A stretch of 64,000 nucleotides of DNA from Metabacillus rhizolycopersici (GCF_020075705.1 NZ_JAIQUM010000001.1:1-64000), one strand, 5' to 3'; numbered from the stretch's first letter, positions 22,279-31,974 are shown. The notes: generated by a model from the letters alone, not told the origin. A program made the numbers and translations.

Positions 22279-25047
22279 TTATACTGTATAGTGTTCACTA
22301 ACGATTGAAGCACAACGTTGACACAATGTCGGATGTTCTGCTACTTGGCCGACTTCAGGTGTAACAATCCAACAACGTTCACATGTTTCACCTTCAGCTT
22401 GAGTGATAACGATTTTAACGGATTCGAAGCTCTGCGCATTTTCTGGGGCTGAATCATATTCACCAGCAATTTCAAATCCTGAAACAATAAATAATTGTTT
22501 TAAATCTTCTTCAACTGATTCAAGCAATACTTTTGCATCATGATTTGGATAAAGTGAAATACTTGCTGTTAATGATTTTCCAATCACTTTTTCATTACGA
22601 GCAACTTCTAGTGCTTTTAATACGTCATCTCGTAATGACATAAATGCATCCCATTTTTTCTCTAACTCATCAGCTTGTGAATATGTTTTCACTTCTGGCA
22701 TATCAACTAACTGAACACTTTCTTCCTGCACAGAATCAATGTGTTCCCACACTTCATCAGCAGTATGTGGAAGAATTGGTGCAACCAATTTAACAAGTGA
22801 CAATAATGTTTCATGTAGTACAGTTTGAATTGCACGTCTTTCTTGATTTTCTTTTGATTCGATATACAATACATCTTTCGCAAAATCTAAGTAGAATGCA
22901 CTCAATTCAATTGTACAGAAATTATGGACAGCATGATAAATTGCTGCAAACTCATATTGATCATAAGCTTCTTTTACACGCTTTGTAAGGTTATTTAGCT
23001 TAACAAGCATATAACGATCAACATCGCGAAGGTTTTCTAAGCTTACTGTATCTGTTGCAGGATTAAAGTCCGCAAGATTTCCAAGTAGGAAACGGAATGT
23101 GTTACGAATTTTACGGTAAACCTCTGCAACTTGTTTTAAAATGGCATCCGATACTCTTACATCCGCTTGGTAATCAACAGATGCTACCCATAAGCGTAAA
23201 ATATCTCCGCCTAGTTGTTTCATAACTTTCTCAGGTATAACCGTATTTCCTATTGATTTACTCATTTTTCGACCTTGACCATCAAGTGCAAAACCATGAC
23301 TTAACACGCCTTTATATGGTGCTTTACCCGTCACGGCAACAGCAGTAGATAACGAAGAGTTAAACCAACCACGATATTGGTCAGATCCCTCAAGATATAA
23401 ATCTGCTGGTCTTTGTAAATCATCTCGCTCTAAAAGAACCGCTTGGTGAGATGATCCAGAGTCAAACCAAACATCCATAATATCTGTCTCTTTCGTAAAG
23501 ATACCATTTGGACTTCCTTCATGAGTAAAACCTTCTGGTAAAAGTTCTTTTGCCTCACGCTCGAACCAAACGTTTGATCCATGTTCACGGAATAAGTTTG
23601 AAACATGTTCAATTGTTTCATCTGTAATAATTGGCTCTCCATTTTCTGCATAAAATACTGGAATTGGTACACCCCAAGCACGTTGTCGTGAAATACACCA
23701 GTCACCACGATCACGAACCATGTTATAAAGTCTTGTTTCCCCCCAAGCTGGAACCCACTTTGTCTCTTTAATAGCCGTTAACAGATCTTCACGGAAATCT
23801 TTAATCGATGCAAACCATTGAGCTGTCGCACGGAAAATCGTCGGTTTTTTTGTTCTCCAGTCATGCGGATAAGAATGGGTAATAAATTGAAGTTTTAATA
23901 GTGCTCCTACTTCTTCTAATTTTTCAGTTATTGGCTTGTTTGCTTCATCATAAAACAATCCCTCAAAGCCTTCAGCCTCTTTTGTCATATATCCCTTTTC
24001 ATCAACTGGACATAAAACATCTAAACCATATTTCTGACCAATGATAAAGTCGTCTTCACCATGACCAGGTGCAGTATGAACACATCCAGTACCGCCATCA
24101 CTCGTTACATGTTCGCCAAGCATAACTAGTGCATCACGGTCATATAATGGGTGTTTTGCAACAACTCGATCAAGTTCGACGCCTTTAATTGTTCGAACGA
24201 CCTCATAGTTTTCCCATTCGATCGTTTTTGCCACGGATTCAACTAGCGCTGAGGCAACGACGAATTTTTCCCCATCTACTGCAATAACACTATATTCTAA
24301 TTCTGGATGAACCGAGATCCCAAGGTTTGCCGGAATGGTCCAAGGTGTTGTTGTCCAAATGATGATTTTTTCATCAGTAGATAACACACCTTTTCCATCT
24401 TTTACAGGGAATGCAACATAAATAGATGCTGAACGTTTGTCTGCATATTCAATTTCTGCCTCTGCTAATGCTGATTCACTTGAAGGTGACCAGTATACAG
24501 GTTTTAGACCTTTATAAATATAGCCTTTTTTAGCCATGTCACCGAAAACTTTAATTTGTTGTGCTTCATAAGCTGGAGTTAACGTCACATACGGATTATC
24601 CCAATCAGCACGAACACCTAAACGCTTGAATTGCTCACGTTGACCATTAATTTGCTGCCAAGCATACTCTTCACAAAGCTTACGGAAGTCTGCTACTGAC
24701 ATTTCTTTTCTTTTTACTTTTTTATTTTTCGTAAGAGCTGTTTCAATTGGCAAACCATGTGTATCCCAACCTGGAACATATGGGGCACAATAGCCACTCA
24801 TTGATTTGTAACGGACAATAAAATCTTTTAAGATTTTATTTAGCGCATGCCCCATATGGATGTCTCCATTTGCATATGGAGGACCATCATGCAAAATAAA
24901 AAGAGGGCGATCCTTTGTATGCTCTTGTACCTTTTTATAAATATCCATCTCTTTCCATTTTTCTTGCATTAGTGGTTCTCTGTTCGGTAGATTTCCACGC
25001 ATTGGAAATTCCGTTTTTGGCATTAGAAGAGTATCTTTATATTCCAT
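22279..25047 (-). CDS. ileS: Isoleucyl-tRNA synthetase
   Basis: This 922-residue class I enzyme charges tRNA-Ile. I place the start at ATG 25047 ([18 protein letters not shown]), seven bases after GGAGG. The HIGH-equivalent is [12 protein letters not shown] (near residue 57), and the editing domain (CP1) includes [14 protein letters not shown] and [13 protein letters not shown]. The KMSKS loop is [10 protein letters not shown] (near 592), and a C-terminal zinc site is formed by CERCW and CQRC. It is the bacterial eukaryote-unlike form (type 1). Expression is controlled by the T-box leader upstream. Confidence 0.97.
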   Translation of the reverse strand: MEYKDTLLMPKTEFPMRGNLPNREPLMQEKWKEMDIYKKVQEHTKDRPLFILHDGPPYANGDIHMGHALNKILKDFIVRYKSMSGYCAPYVPGWDTHGLPIETALTKNKKVKRKEMSVADFRKLCEEYAWQQINGQREQFKRLGVRADWDNPYVTLTPAYEAQQIKVFGDMAKKGYIYKGLKPVYWSPSSESALAEAEIEYADKRSASIYVAFPVKDGKGVLSTDEKIIIWTTTPWTIPANLGISVHPELEYSVIAVDGEKFVVASALVESVAKTIEWENYEVVRTIKGVELDRVVAKHPLYDRDALVMLGEHVTSDGGTGCVHTAPGHGEDDFIIGQKYGLDVLCPVDEKGYMTKEAEGFEGLFYDEANKPITEKLEEVGALLKLQFITHSYPHDWRTKKPTIFRATAQWFASIKDFREDLLTAIKETKWVPAWGETRLYNMVRDRGDWCISRQRAWGVPIPVFYAENGEPIITDETIEHVSNLFREHGSNVWFEREAKELLPEGFTHEGSPNGIFTKETDIMDVWFDSGSSHQAVLLERDDLQRPADLYLEGSDQYRGWFNSSLSTAVAVTGKAPYKGVLSHGFALDGQGRKMSKSIGNTVIPEKVMKQLGGDILRLWVASVDYQADVRVSDAILKQVAEVYRKIRNTFRFLLGNLADFNPATDTVSLENLRDVDRYMLVKLNNLTKRVKEAYDQYEFAAIYHAVHNFCTIELSAFYLDFAKDVLYIESKENQERRAIQTVLHETLLSLVKLVAPILPHTADEVWEHIDSVQEESVQLVDMPEVKTYSQADELEKKWDAFMSLRDDVLKALEVARNEKVIGKSLTASISLYPNHDAKVLLESVEEDLKQLFIVSGFEIAGEYDSAPENAQSFESVKIVITQAEGETCERCWIVTPEVGQVAEHPTLCQRCASIVSEHYTV

Positions 25048-25084
25048 TTTCATTCCTCCATCTTTCATAAAAAATCTTTTAAAA

Positions 25085-25350
25085 ACACAAAAAACCCCTC
25101 ATCCCAAAAGGGACGAGAAGGTTTATCTCGCGGTACCACCCTATTAGATTAATAAAAAATAACATTAATCCACTCTATCATTCGTAACGAGAATGAATCG
25201 CCATAGCTTACTTAAATCATTGTTCAGCTTGGAACTCTAGGGTGATCTTCATCCTTTTTCCTCATATCGAGCTTCCACCATCCTCGATTCGCTAAATAAG
25301 GTTTGAAAAGGATTACTTTTCCCTGTCACTGTTTTTAAATAAATGAAAAA
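25085..25350 (-). promoter_or_regulatory. T-box riboswitch of ileS (isoleucine specifier)
   Basis: On the minus strand the conserved T-box AGGGTGGTACCGCGAGA (complement of 25128 to 25144) is followed by a terminator (stem CTCGTCCC against GGGATGAG, then T6, 25090 to 25120). Upstream, stem I shows AGTGACAGGG, AGTAATC and GATGGTGGAAGCTCG. The specifier context GAAG-ATC-ACC gives ATC, an isoleucine codon. Uncharged tRNA-Ile would stabilise the antiterminator and allow read-through. Confidence 0.95.
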
Positions 25351-25367
25351 ATTATGTTCGTTTTCGT

Positions 25368-25397
25368 ATTATATGCGAATGAAATTCATAAAGTCAA
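25368..25397 (-). promoter_or_regulatory. Sigma-A promoter of the ileS T-box transcript
   Basis: TTGACT (25392 to 25397) and TATAAT (25368 to 25373) are 18 bases apart on the minus strand, immediately after the divIVA stop. The predicted start near 25361 leads directly into stem I of the T-box. Confidence 0.85.
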
Positions 25398-25399
25398 GT

Positions 25400-25906
25400 C
25401 TAGCTTTTAGATTCTTCCGCTTCTTCAAAAATAGGCTCTACTTCATATTCTAATAAATGATCCCAATCATCGTTTTTAAGCAAGTCCAACTGTGCTTCGA
25501 TAAGCATTTGGAAACGAGTTCTGAAAACTTTTGATTGTTTCTTAAGCTCTTCAATCTCCATTGCAATTTTTCGAGATTTTACTAATGATTCGTTAATAAT
25601 ACGATCAGCGTTCTTCTCAGCTTCTTTAATAATCAGCTTTGATTCTTTTTGGGCACTACGTCTTACTTCTTCTCCCGCTTCTTGGGCAATAATAATTGAT
25701 TTATTCAAAGTATCTTCAATATTTGTAAAGTGACCTAATTTTTCAGTTAGTTCAGTTACTATTGATTCAAGTTCTTTCTTTTCGCGGATAATCATTTCGT
25801 AATCTTTAATTACTTGATCTAAAAATTCATTTACTTCATCTTCATCATATCCACGAAACCCTTTATTAAATTCCTTATTATGGATATCTAACGGTGTTAA
25901 AGGCAC
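25400..25906 (-). CDS. divIVA: Cell-pole and division-site protein DivIVA
   Basis: This 168-residue coiled-coil protein senses negative membrane curvature and recruits Min proteins and, in sporulation, chromosome-anchoring factors. I place the start at GTG 25906 (MPLTPLDIHNKEF), after GGAGGTGGCATCC, in line with the family; a TTG five codons earlier overlaps the site. The membrane-binding motif FRGYDEDEVNEFLDQV is at residues 18 to 33. Heptad-rich coiled coil follows to about residue 130, ending in MLIEAQLDLLKNDDWDHLLEYEVEPIFEE. It closes the ylm cluster. Confidence 0.96.
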   Translation of the reverse strand: MPLTPLDIHNKEFNKGFRGYDEDEVNEFLDQVIKDYEMIIREKKELESIVTELTEKLGHFTNIEDTLNKSIIIAQEAGEEVRRSAQKESKLIIKEAEKNADRIINESLVKSRKIAMEIEELKKQSKVFRTRFQMLIEAQLDLLKNDDWDHLLEYEVEPIFEEAEESKS

Positions 25907-25951
25907 GGATGCCACCTCCAATATGTAGTGAAATAGTTAATCCTTGACAAC

Positions 25952-25979
25952 ATTATAAATCATATTTCGACAGGTTTGT
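25952..25979 (-). promoter_or_regulatory. Candidate divIVA promoter with embedded Spo0A box
   Basis: TATAAT (25952 to 25957) lies about 50 bp before the divIVA start. TGTCGAA (25966 to 25972 read on minus, TTCGACA on plus) matches the seven-base 0A box exactly and falls in the -35 to -10 spacer. A clear -35 is missing (TCAACA about 19 bases upstream). The position would suit repression by Spo0A-P. This is motif evidence only. Confidence 0.45.
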
Positions 25980-26039
25980 TGAAAATCCCTTTAATTCGTT
26001 GAAATATTTTTATTTTCATAAGATATATGGGTCTGTTTT

Positions 26040-26345
26040 CTACAATTTTCTGACGATAAAGCGAGACTTCCATCAGTAGGGGTTTTCTCTATCCCCACTG
26101 ATGGTTAGCGAGACTTACCTTAGCTTTTACGGGCAGTTATCCCTCACCTTCGCTTCTTTGATTCACTAAAAGCTCTAAGGTGGGGGTATTACTGTCCGTT
26201 AATGCGGGATAAACTGAGAATTCCCCTCCCCTTAGTTTTCTAGATAAAACTGACGGGAATCAAAAATTACCTATGCCTTAATGAACAGCTTGACTTCCAC
26301 TTATACTTCTTCGACATGAGGTCGGGTTTTACTACCAGTTCATTT
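26040..26345 (+). repeat. Family-1 two-hairpin dispersed repeat (best copy)
   Basis: Hairpin 1: CCATCAGTAGGGG (from 26069) pairs with CCCCACTGATGG (to 26104). Hairpin 2: ACGGGCAGT...CACCTT (from 26128) pairs with AAGGTGGGGG...ACTGTCCGT (to about 26200), enclosing CGCTTCTTTGATTCACT. GCGAGACTT precedes both hairpins. From 26220 to 26340 a weaker, decayed second copy follows. The element fills most of the 430-bp gap between ylmH and divIVA, which contains no gene. Confidence 0.75.
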
Positions 26346-26354
26346 GCGACAAAT

Positions 26355-27131
26355 TTATTTTTGTTTATGTACAACAATTCTCCATTTATCTTTCTTTGTC
26401 TTACCTTCAATTACTGCCACCTTACTGCGACCGTAACCACGTACAGAAAGTGTATCACCTTCGCGACATTCAAAGGACACCGATTCTACCGTTTTCCAAT
26501 TCACTTTTACATGTCCATTCGTAATAAGTGGTTGCATTTTTTGTCGTGAAATATTATGAATTGCTGCACCTACTACATCGAGGCGCAACGATGAGACCGT
26601 AGTAACGAGTTCCTGCAATTCTTCTACCAGTGGGATTAAGTCATTAAGATCCTTTTCTTTCAGGCTAATTTTCGCACGACCAATTTCTTGGAAATTAGCT
26701 CTTAAGTAATCAGCAATTTCACTTGCACAAACTAGCTGTACAACATCTTGAAAGAAACGGATATCACCAAATTTTGAACGCTTTAATCCTAAGCTCATTA
26801 ATGAACCAAGAACTTGTCTATGGTCAAGGTTGACAAATTTACTAGCATACTGCACCTCAAAAAGAGTTAACTTAAAATCCTCCTTTTCAGGTTGAAAATA
26901 TTCAGGATATAATAAAGCCCTTTTACGTTCTGTTTCATCAACACCACCTAAAAAGGATACTTTCACATCTGTATTTTCACCAATCACACTCGAGACAATT
27001 TCTTGTTCGCGGGGATCTAAAAAATCTATTAGCTTTGGGCTATATTGATTGAGTACACTTTCCTTCCATTCTAGAACTTGATCGATAAAATGGCGTTCTT
27101 CACCACGAAAGTGTTGGTATAATTGTTCCAT
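26355..27131 (-). CDS. ylmH: S4-domain RNA-binding protein YlmH
   Basis: This 258-residue protein of the ylm cluster has an N-terminal globular part (residues 1 to about 170, with FLDPREQEIVSSV and SFLGGVDETERKRALLYPEYF) and a C-terminal S4 RNA-binding domain. The S4 part reads SSLRLDVVGAAIHNISRQKMQPLI, then GHVKVNWKTVESVSFECREGD, then RGYGRSKVAVIEGKTKKDKWRIVV. In Bacillus YlmH has been linked to rescue of obstructed 50S-tRNA complexes; that is family knowledge, not seen here. Its neighbours link it to division only by synteny. Full length. Confidence 0.9.
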   Translation of the reverse strand: MEQLYQHFRGEERHFIDQVLEWKESVLNQYSPKLIDFLDPREQEIVSSVIGENTDVKVSFLGGVDETERKRALLYPEYFQPEKEDFKLTLFEVQYASKFVNLDHRQVLGSLMSLGLKRSKFGDIRFFQDVVQLVCASEIADYLRANFQEIGRAKISLKEKDLNDLIPLVEELQELVTTVSSLRLDVVGAAIHNISRQKMQPLITNGHVKVNWKTVESVSFECREGDTLSVRGYGRSKVAVIEGKTKKDKWRIVVHKQK

Positions 27132-27198
27132 TGACCCAACTCCATTAATGCGTATTTCCTATTGTATGAGAATAAAAAGAGGGACCTACTAAAGTCCC

Positions 27199-27462
27199 TT
27201 AGCTAATCATTTTAAAAAGTGCTGCAATACCATATTGCGCAAAATTCAATGCCAAAATAGCGACGATTGGCGAGATATCAATCATTCCTAACGGTGGAAT
27301 AATTTTTCGAAATGGTTCTAAATATGGTTCAGTTATTCTAGCCAAAAATTGGCCAAAACCAGATTCTCTTGCACCTGGGAACCATGAAAGTAAAATGTAT
27401 ACGATGATCGCATACGAGTAAAACCTTAGCAATGTGCTAAGCAAACTAAACAGAATGTCCAT
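27199..27462 (-). CDS. ylmG: YggT-family membrane protein YlmG
   Basis: This 87-residue protein starts at ATG 27462 ([17 protein letters not shown]), after AAAGGTGG; an upstream ATG is inside sepF. Two transmembrane helices are visible (residues 3 to 25 and about 60 to 82) joined by the conserved loop [36 protein letters not shown], with the diagnostic EPYLEPFRK. YggT homologues in chloroplasts and bacteria are linked to division or membrane protein placement, but the mechanism is unknown. It lies seven bp after sepF. Confidence 0.93.
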   Translation of the reverse strand: MDILFSLLSTLLRFYSYAIIVYILLSWFPGARESGFGQFLARITEPYLEPFRKIIPPLGMIDISPIVAILALNFAQYGIAALFKMIS

Positions 27463-27469
27463 ATTTTGT

Positions 27470-27922
27470 CTACCACCTTTGAGGTTCTTGTTCTGATAAT
27501 AGCTCGGAAATCGATCCTGATACATCCACATTATCAGGTGTGCATAAAAAGATATTCATACCGATTTTTTGAATATCACCACCAATTGCATAAACAGTTC
27601 CACTAAGAAAATCAACAATGCGTTTCGCTTGGTCTTTTTGAATACTTTGAAGATTCACGACAACAGCTCGACGATTTTTTAGTTGATCTGCAATTTCCTG
27701 AGCTTCTGCATAAACTCTTGGTTCACTTAAAATGACTTTAGAGGATTTTTGGATGCTTTGTAAACTTACAACATTTTGTTTCTGTGATTGTGATTGTGGT
27801 TTATGTGTTTGTTGTACTACCTTTTGTTCCTCCTCTACATCGCGCATCTCATCATTTTCAACATATTCATACTCCTCATCATCTAAAGCAAAAAAGCTTT
27901 TAAACCGATTTTTAATCGACAC
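27470..27922 (-). CDS. sepF: Cell division protein SepF
   Basis: This 150-residue protein bundles FtsZ filaments and anchors them to the membrane. The start is GTG 27922 ([20 protein letters not shown]), directly after CGGAGGTG and one base past the ylmE stop; a longer frame overlaps ylmE. The N-terminal amphipathic helix (residues 2 to 11) binds membrane. An acidic and Gln-rich linker ([19 protein letters not shown]) follows, then the conserved core from about residue 62: [50 protein letters not shown]. Confidence 0.95.
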   Translation of the reverse strand: MSIKNRFKSFFALDDEEYEYVENDEMRDVEEEQKVVQQTHKPQSQSQKQNVVSLQSIQKSSKVILSEPRVYAEAQEIADQLKNRRAVVVNLQSIQKDQAKRIVDFLSGTVYAIGGDIQKIGMNIFLCTPDNVDVSGSISELLSEQEPQRW

Positions 27923-27923
27923 A

Positions 27924-28610
27924 TTATACACCTCCGTTTTCATTTCCAACGAGTGAGGTTCCTATTCGAATAAAGGTCGCTCCCTCTTCAATGGCAATTT
28001 CATAATCATTAGACATCCCCATAGATAGTTCCTGACACGGTGCTTTGGAAAGTTGTAATGCTTGGACTTTTTGTTGGAGTACTTTTAATTGTTTAAAACA
28101 GGTTCGAATATGTTCCTTATTATCTGTAAATGGAGCCATCGTCATTAAGCCAACGATTTCAATGTTTGATAATGGTTCCATTTCTGTTACTAAACCTTCC
28201 ACCTCATCTGGTGAGCAACCATGCTTCGATTCTTCTCCAGATACATTTACTTGTAAAAAACACTTGATTGGTCTGCTTGCACGTTTATTAATTTCTTGTG
28301 CCAATGAAAGGCGATCTAAAGAGTGTATGTATTCTACCTTATCGATGATTGTTTTCACTTTTCTTGTTTGAAGCGATCCAATAAAATGCCAAATTGCCTT
28401 TTCACCAATCTCTTGATATTTACTATTTAGTCCTTCATCACGATTTTCTCCTAAATGTTGGACACCAACATCAATTGCCTCTTTTGCACGTTCGATACTA
28501 ACATATTTAGTCACAGCAATCACTTTAACATCTTCTGTATTTCTTCCAGTTCGTTCACAAATAGCTGTAATCTTTTTGCGTATCTCTTGATAATTTCCCT
28601 GCACGTTCAT
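27924..28610 (-). CDS. ylmE: PLP homeostasis protein (YggS/YlmE family)
   Basis: This 228-residue protein has a single TIM-barrel domain with bound pyridoxal phosphate and no known enzymatic reaction; it keeps free PLP low. The PLP lysine is in [11 protein letters not shown] (near residue 30), with [41 protein letters not shown] and [27 protein letters not shown] as the family signature. AAGGAGG precedes the ATG. It lies between ylmD and sepF, as in many Firmicutes. Confidence 0.95.
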   Translation of the reverse strand: MNVQGNYQEIRKKITAICERTGRNTEDVKVIAVTKYVSIERAKEAIDVGVQHLGENRDEGLNSKYQEIGEKAIWHFIGSLQTRKVKTIIDKVEYIHSLDRLSLAQEINKRASRPIKCFLQVNVSGEESKHGCSPDEVEGLVTEMEPLSNIEIVGLMTMAPFTDNKEHIRTCFKQLKVLQQKVQALQLSKAPCQELSMGMSNDYEIAIEEGATFIRIGTSLVGNENGGV

Positions 28611-28617
28611 TACAAAG

Positions 28618-29448
28618 TTAAGCCTCCTTATTTATACCAATAAAGCTTAACATTCGACCTGTTTTTCCTCCATCTCGTCGATGAGAGAAAAACGTATCAT
28701 TTTCACAGCTTGTACAATGCTGTGAAATTGTGATATTTTCTTCCTTTACTCCTGCATTAAGAAGTAAGTACTTGTTAAGCGATTTTAAGTCTAGTTTATA
28801 TTGTCCTTCAGATACAGTGCTATATGGTAATGGGTAATGTTTAATGGCATCCTTGTTAATCGACGATATTACCCGCTGATCTACAACGTAACAACATGGT
28901 CCAATTGCTGGACCAATGGTAACTTTAACATCATGAGGATTGACGCCTTCATCATTCTTCCATCTCCCTATCATCTCTCCAGCAATATCGTTTACTGTAC
29001 CTTTCCAGCCAGCATGAGCAACACCAATTAATGACTCATTAGGAGCAATGAAATAGAGTGGTACACAATCTGCAAAACATAATGCCAGCATAACTCCTGA
29101 TTCATTCGTATAAAGTCCATCACTTTTTGAAAGCCCTTCATCATATGAATGTAAACCTTTGCCACGTTCTTTATGTGTCACTTTCTCTATATGAGTTGAA
29201 TGAATTTGTTCAGCAAACACCCAATTTTCAATTGAAAAAGAAGATTTGCGGGCTAGGATTTCTCTGTTATTCACAACATTTTGTGTTTGATCATGAACAT
29301 GTAGTCCGAGGTTTAATGTAGAAAATTCTTCGCTGCTAACTCCACCATTTTTTGTCGTGAATCCTACAGTTAAATCTTTTAAAAGCCCTTCCCAATGTGT
29401 GAGAGACAAGAAGGTCGTTTCTTTTTGTTTAAATGGTTCTACAGTCAT
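28618..29448 (-). CDS. ylmD: Multicopper-type purine nucleoside phosphorylase/polyphenol oxidase (YlmD)
   Basis: This 276-residue protein is of the DUF152/laccase-domain family (YfiH, PgeF, LACC1). The family motifs are FTTKNGGVSSEEFSTLNLGLHVHD (near residues 30 to 53), FAEQIHSTHIE, LCFADCVPLYFIAP and IGVAHAGWKGTVN, with metal-ligand His and Cys residues. Members hydrolyse or phosphorolyse adenosine and inosine, and PgeF edits a cell wall precursor. The ribosome site (AAAGGG) is modest and a few bases distant. It precedes ylmE by seven bp. Confidence 0.92.
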   Translation of the reverse strand: MTVEPFKQKETTFLSLTHWEGLLKDLTVGFTTKNGGVSSEEFSTLNLGLHVHDQTQNVVNNREILARKSSFSIENWVFAEQIHSTHIEKVTHKERGKGLHSYDEGLSKSDGLYTNESGVMLALCFADCVPLYFIAPNESLIGVAHAGWKGTVNDIAGEMIGRWKNDEGVNPHDVKVTIGPAIGPCCYVVDQRVISSINKDAIKHYPLPYSTVSEGQYKLDLKSLNKYLLLNAGVKEENITISQHCTSCENDTFFSHRRDGGKTGRMLSFIGINKEA

Positions 29449-29540
29449 TGATTATTCAACCCTTTGTTTTCGACATTAAAATAAAGCTATCGCACTTATT
29501 TTAACACATCTTCCCCATAAGGTTTAGTTAGAATGACAAT

Positions 29541-29795
29541 TTATTCATCTTGAATCTCGTTTTGTCGATTTATTCTAACAAGAATGACATCTTTTCCTAT
29601 CTTCACTATATTTCGCCACGGAATGACGAATTCCTCGTCTTTTCCGAAAAAGCCCAACATTTTCCCTTGACCATTAATAATAATTGCCTGAACTTTACCT
29701 GTGGTAACATTTATATCAAAGTCCCCAATCATCCCCATCTTTTTCCCATCAGACACATTTACAACATCCTTTGTTTGAAATTCTGAAATAAACAT
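29541..29795 (-). CDS. ylmC: PRC-barrel sporulation protein YlmC/YmxH
   Basis: This 84-residue protein starts at ATG 29795 (MFISEFQTKDVVNVSDGKKMG), following GGAGGCGG; the extended frame adds 17 codons without a better site. The PRC-barrel fold is recognisable: a domain of short beta strands, KMGMIGDFDINVTTGKVQAIIINGQGKML, then EFVIPWRNIVKIGKDVILV. The family is annotated as sporulation-associated in Bacillaceae and its biochemistry is not known. It stands between sigG and ylmD. Confidence 0.9.
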   Translation of the reverse strand: MFISEFQTKDVVNVSDGKKMGMIGDFDINVTTGKVQAIIINGQGKMLGFFGKDEEFVIPWRNIVKIGKDVILVRINRQNEIQDE

Positions 29796-29947
29796 AATAC
29801 CGCCTCCTATTTCAAGATGTCGTTTCACTTTTGAAACTTTATTCATGACTCATATAACATATCTATGTATGAGTTAGAAGAAACTATCCCGTTGATTTTA
29901 AATATTTTTTAAAAGTAAGTTTTAAAGTTTATTCCTTTTTATGGACG

Positions 29948-29974
29948 AAAAAAGACTACTCACGAGGAGTAGCC
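29948..29974 (-). terminator. Terminator after sigG
   Basis: GGCTACTC pairs with GAGTAGTC around a five-base loop, followed by TTTTTT on the minus strand. It starts exactly at the sigG stop codon. Confidence 0.85.
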
Positions 29975-30754
29975 TTAATTTTGAATATTTTTATTCATTT
30001 GTTTGATTGCAGCTTTTTCTAAACGTGACACTTGTGCTTGAGAAATTCCAATTTCTTCAGCCACTTCCATCTGAGTCTTTCCTTGAAAAAACCGTTTTCT
30101 AAGAATGAGTTTTTCTCGACTATTAAGACGTCTCATGCCTTCTTTTAAAGCTAATTCTTCAATCCATTGAATATCTCGATTCTTTTCATCACTAAGCTGA
30201 TCCAAGACAAAAATCGGATCTCCACCATCATTATAGATGGGCTCAAATAATGAAACAGGATCTTGAATGGCGTCTAGTGCAAAAACAATCTCTTCATGTG
30301 GAATGTCTAACACCTTTGAGATTTCTTCAGCAGTTGGCTCCCGTGATGTTTCACTCATAAGACGTTCTCTAACCTGGAGTGCCTTATAAGCGATATCTCG
30401 CAGTGAACGTGAGACACGAATTGGATTGTTGTCTCTTAAGTATCTACGAATTTCACCGATGATCATTGGTACAGCATATGTTGAAAATTTGACGTTCTGA
30501 CCTAAGTCAAAATTATCGATAGATTTCATTAGTCCAATACATCCAACTTGAAACAGATCGTCAACAAATTCTCCTCGGTTGTTAAATCGCTGGATTACAC
30601 TGAGTACCAATCTTAAGTTGCCGTTCACCAGCTCTTCTCTTGCTGATAAGTCTCCACTTTGTAATTGCTTAAATAACTCTCTCATTTTCTCATTCTTAAG
30701 GACTGGAAGTTTAGAGGTATCTACTCCACAAATTTCGACTTTATTTCTAGTCAC
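29975..30754 (-). CDS. sigG: Forespore RNA polymerase sigma-G factor
   Basis: This 259-residue factor directs late forespore transcription. The start is GTG 30754 (MTRNKVEICGVDTSKLPVLKN), after GGAGGG; the longer frame runs 23 codons back over the promoter. Region 2 is RLVLSVIQRFNNRGEFVDDLFQVGCIGLMKSIDNFD (near residues 50 to 85), with the -10 recognition helix FSTYAVPMIIGEIRRYLRDN. Region 4 carries the helix-turn-helix MEVAEEIGISQAQVSRLEKAAIKQM. It lies directly downstream of sigE and has its own forespore promoter. Confidence 0.97.
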   Translation of the reverse strand: MTRNKVEICGVDTSKLPVLKNEKMRELFKQLQSGDLSAREELVNGNLRLVLSVIQRFNNRGEFVDDLFQVGCIGLMKSIDNFDLGQNVKFSTYAVPMIIGEIRRYLRDNNPIRVSRSLRDIAYKALQVRERLMSETSREPTAEEISKVLDIPHEEIVFALDAIQDPVSLFEPIYNDGGDPIFVLDQLSDEKNRDIQWIEELALKEGMRRLNSREKLILRKRFFQGKTQMEVAEEIGISQAQVSRLEKAAIKQMNKNIQN

Positions 30755-30790
30755 ATCTTTCCCTCCTAACAGGAGTTGCTGTACAGAGTT

Positions 30791-30819
30791 AAGTATCTCC
30801 TCAGGAGGAAAAAATATGC
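30791..30819 (-). promoter_or_regulatory. Candidate sigma-F/sigma-G promoter of sigG
   Basis: GCATA (30815 to 30819) and GGAGATACTT (30791 to 30800) are 14 bases apart on the minus strand and match the sigma-F consensus (GYWTA, about 15, GGNNANANTR) except at the last base. It sits in the 145-bp spacer between sigE and sigG, where B. subtilis has the forespore promoter. Confidence 0.6.
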
Positions 30820-30899
30820 ACAAGCTATTCTTGATTGAAAGGGTAAAATGCTAAATTTTATTGATACAATACGGAATGTACATCCTAAAAAAAAATTTT

Positions 30900-31619
30900 T
30901 TAAACCATTTTGTTAAATTCTTTTTGTAATCTTTTAATAATCCGCTTTTCAAGTCTAGAAATATACGATTGCGAAATACCCAGCAAATCTGCTACATCTT
31001 TTTGCGTTTTTTCTTCTCCCCCCTGCAATCCGAAGCGAAGTTCCATTATCTGTTTCTCTCGATCATTCAGCTGCTGAAGGGCCTTCATTAGTAACTTACG
31101 ATCAACATTTGCCTCAAGATCCTTCGTAATGATATCATCCTCTGTACCTAATACATCTGATAAAAGTAACTCATTCCCATCCCAATCAATATTTAACGGT
31201 TCATCAAAGGAAACCTCAGATCGTAATTTATTATTTCGACGTAAATACATAAGAATTTCATTTTCAATACAGCGTGAAGCATATGTAGCTAGCTTAATTT
31301 TCTTTTCCGGATTAAATGTATTAACAGCTTTGATTAAGCCAATTGTGCCAATACTAATTAAATCTTCAATATTAATTCCTGTATTCTCAAATTTACGGGC
31401 AATATAGACGACTAAACGTAAATTTCGTTCAATTAATATCGACCTAGCCGCCTTATCACCAGTAGGGAGTTTTTGTAATAATACTTCCTCTTCATCCTTT
31501 GAGAGCGGTGGTGGTAATGCTTCACTTCCACCAATATAATAAATCTCATCAGATTTGATTCCTAACTTGATTAATAGCTTATACCATAGGTAAGTAAGAT
31601 GTAATTTTAATTTTTTCAT
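30900..31619 (-). CDS. sigE: Mother-cell RNA polymerase sigma-E factor (pro-form)
   Basis: This 239-residue factor starts [31 protein letters not shown]. The first 27 or so residues are the hydrophobic and basic pro-sequence that is removed by SpoIIGA. Region 2 is [38 protein letters not shown], with [17 protein letters not shown] -10 helix ([19 protein letters not shown]). Region 4 ends in [23 protein letters not shown]. The ATG follows GGGGGAGG. It is downstream of spoIIGA but separated from it by 355 bp that include a repeat copy. Confidence 0.97.
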   Translation of the reverse strand: MKKLKLHLTYLWYKLLIKLGIKSDEIYYIGGSEALPPPLSKDEEEVLLQKLPTGDKAARSILIERNLRLVVYIARKFENTGINIEDLISIGTIGLIKAVNTFNPEKKIKLATYASRCIENEILMYLRRNNKLRSEVSFDEPLNIDWDGNELLLSDVLGTEDDIITKDLEANVDRKLLMKALQQLNDREKQIMELRFGLQGGEEKTQKDVADLLGISQSYISRLEKRIIKRLQKEFNKMV

Positions 31620-31637
31620 TTTCCTCCCCCTTCGAAC

Positions 31638-31800
31638 AAAAGCAGAAGCGCCTTGATCAGCCTAAGGCAGGCATAAGACGCGAATGAATAGAAAGACGTA
31701 CTTTTGTCTTCAATTCATGCGTGGCTAGACCTTGGAGCCGGACGCTTGCGCTGGATGTCGTGCGCTTATCCACAGTTCAATAATTTTATAATCCTATACA
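31638..31800 (+). repeat. Family-2 dispersed repeat between spoIIGA and sigE
   Basis: The unit begins AGCAGAAGCGCCTTGATCAG, has an inner hairpin with stem ATGAAT and ATTCAT (31684 to 31719), then GCTAGACC, GGACGCTTGCGCTGGATGTC and ends GTGCGCTTATCCACAG, then AATAATTTTATA. It fits the copies at 33326, 42833 and 59699. The rest of the 355-bp spacer (31801 to 31974) is AT-rich with no gene or terminator seen. Confidence 0.75.
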
Positions 31801-31974
31801 ATAAAAAATGCACATATGCTGGTTAGCTAGAGATATAACAAAGACGGACATAATAATGGAAGATGTTCTCTCCCCTCAACTTACTAGTCACCGTAGGCAA
31901 AAAAATGGTAACAAACTTCTCTATTCTTGACTTCTAAAAAAATGTTATCGGAGTAAGATAATAGTAAGCATACG

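Noticed and set aside
30755..30823. Longer SigG from the upstream start
   Set aside because: This region carries the candidate forespore promoter and its leader; GTG 30754 has the ribosome site and the conserved N-terminus.
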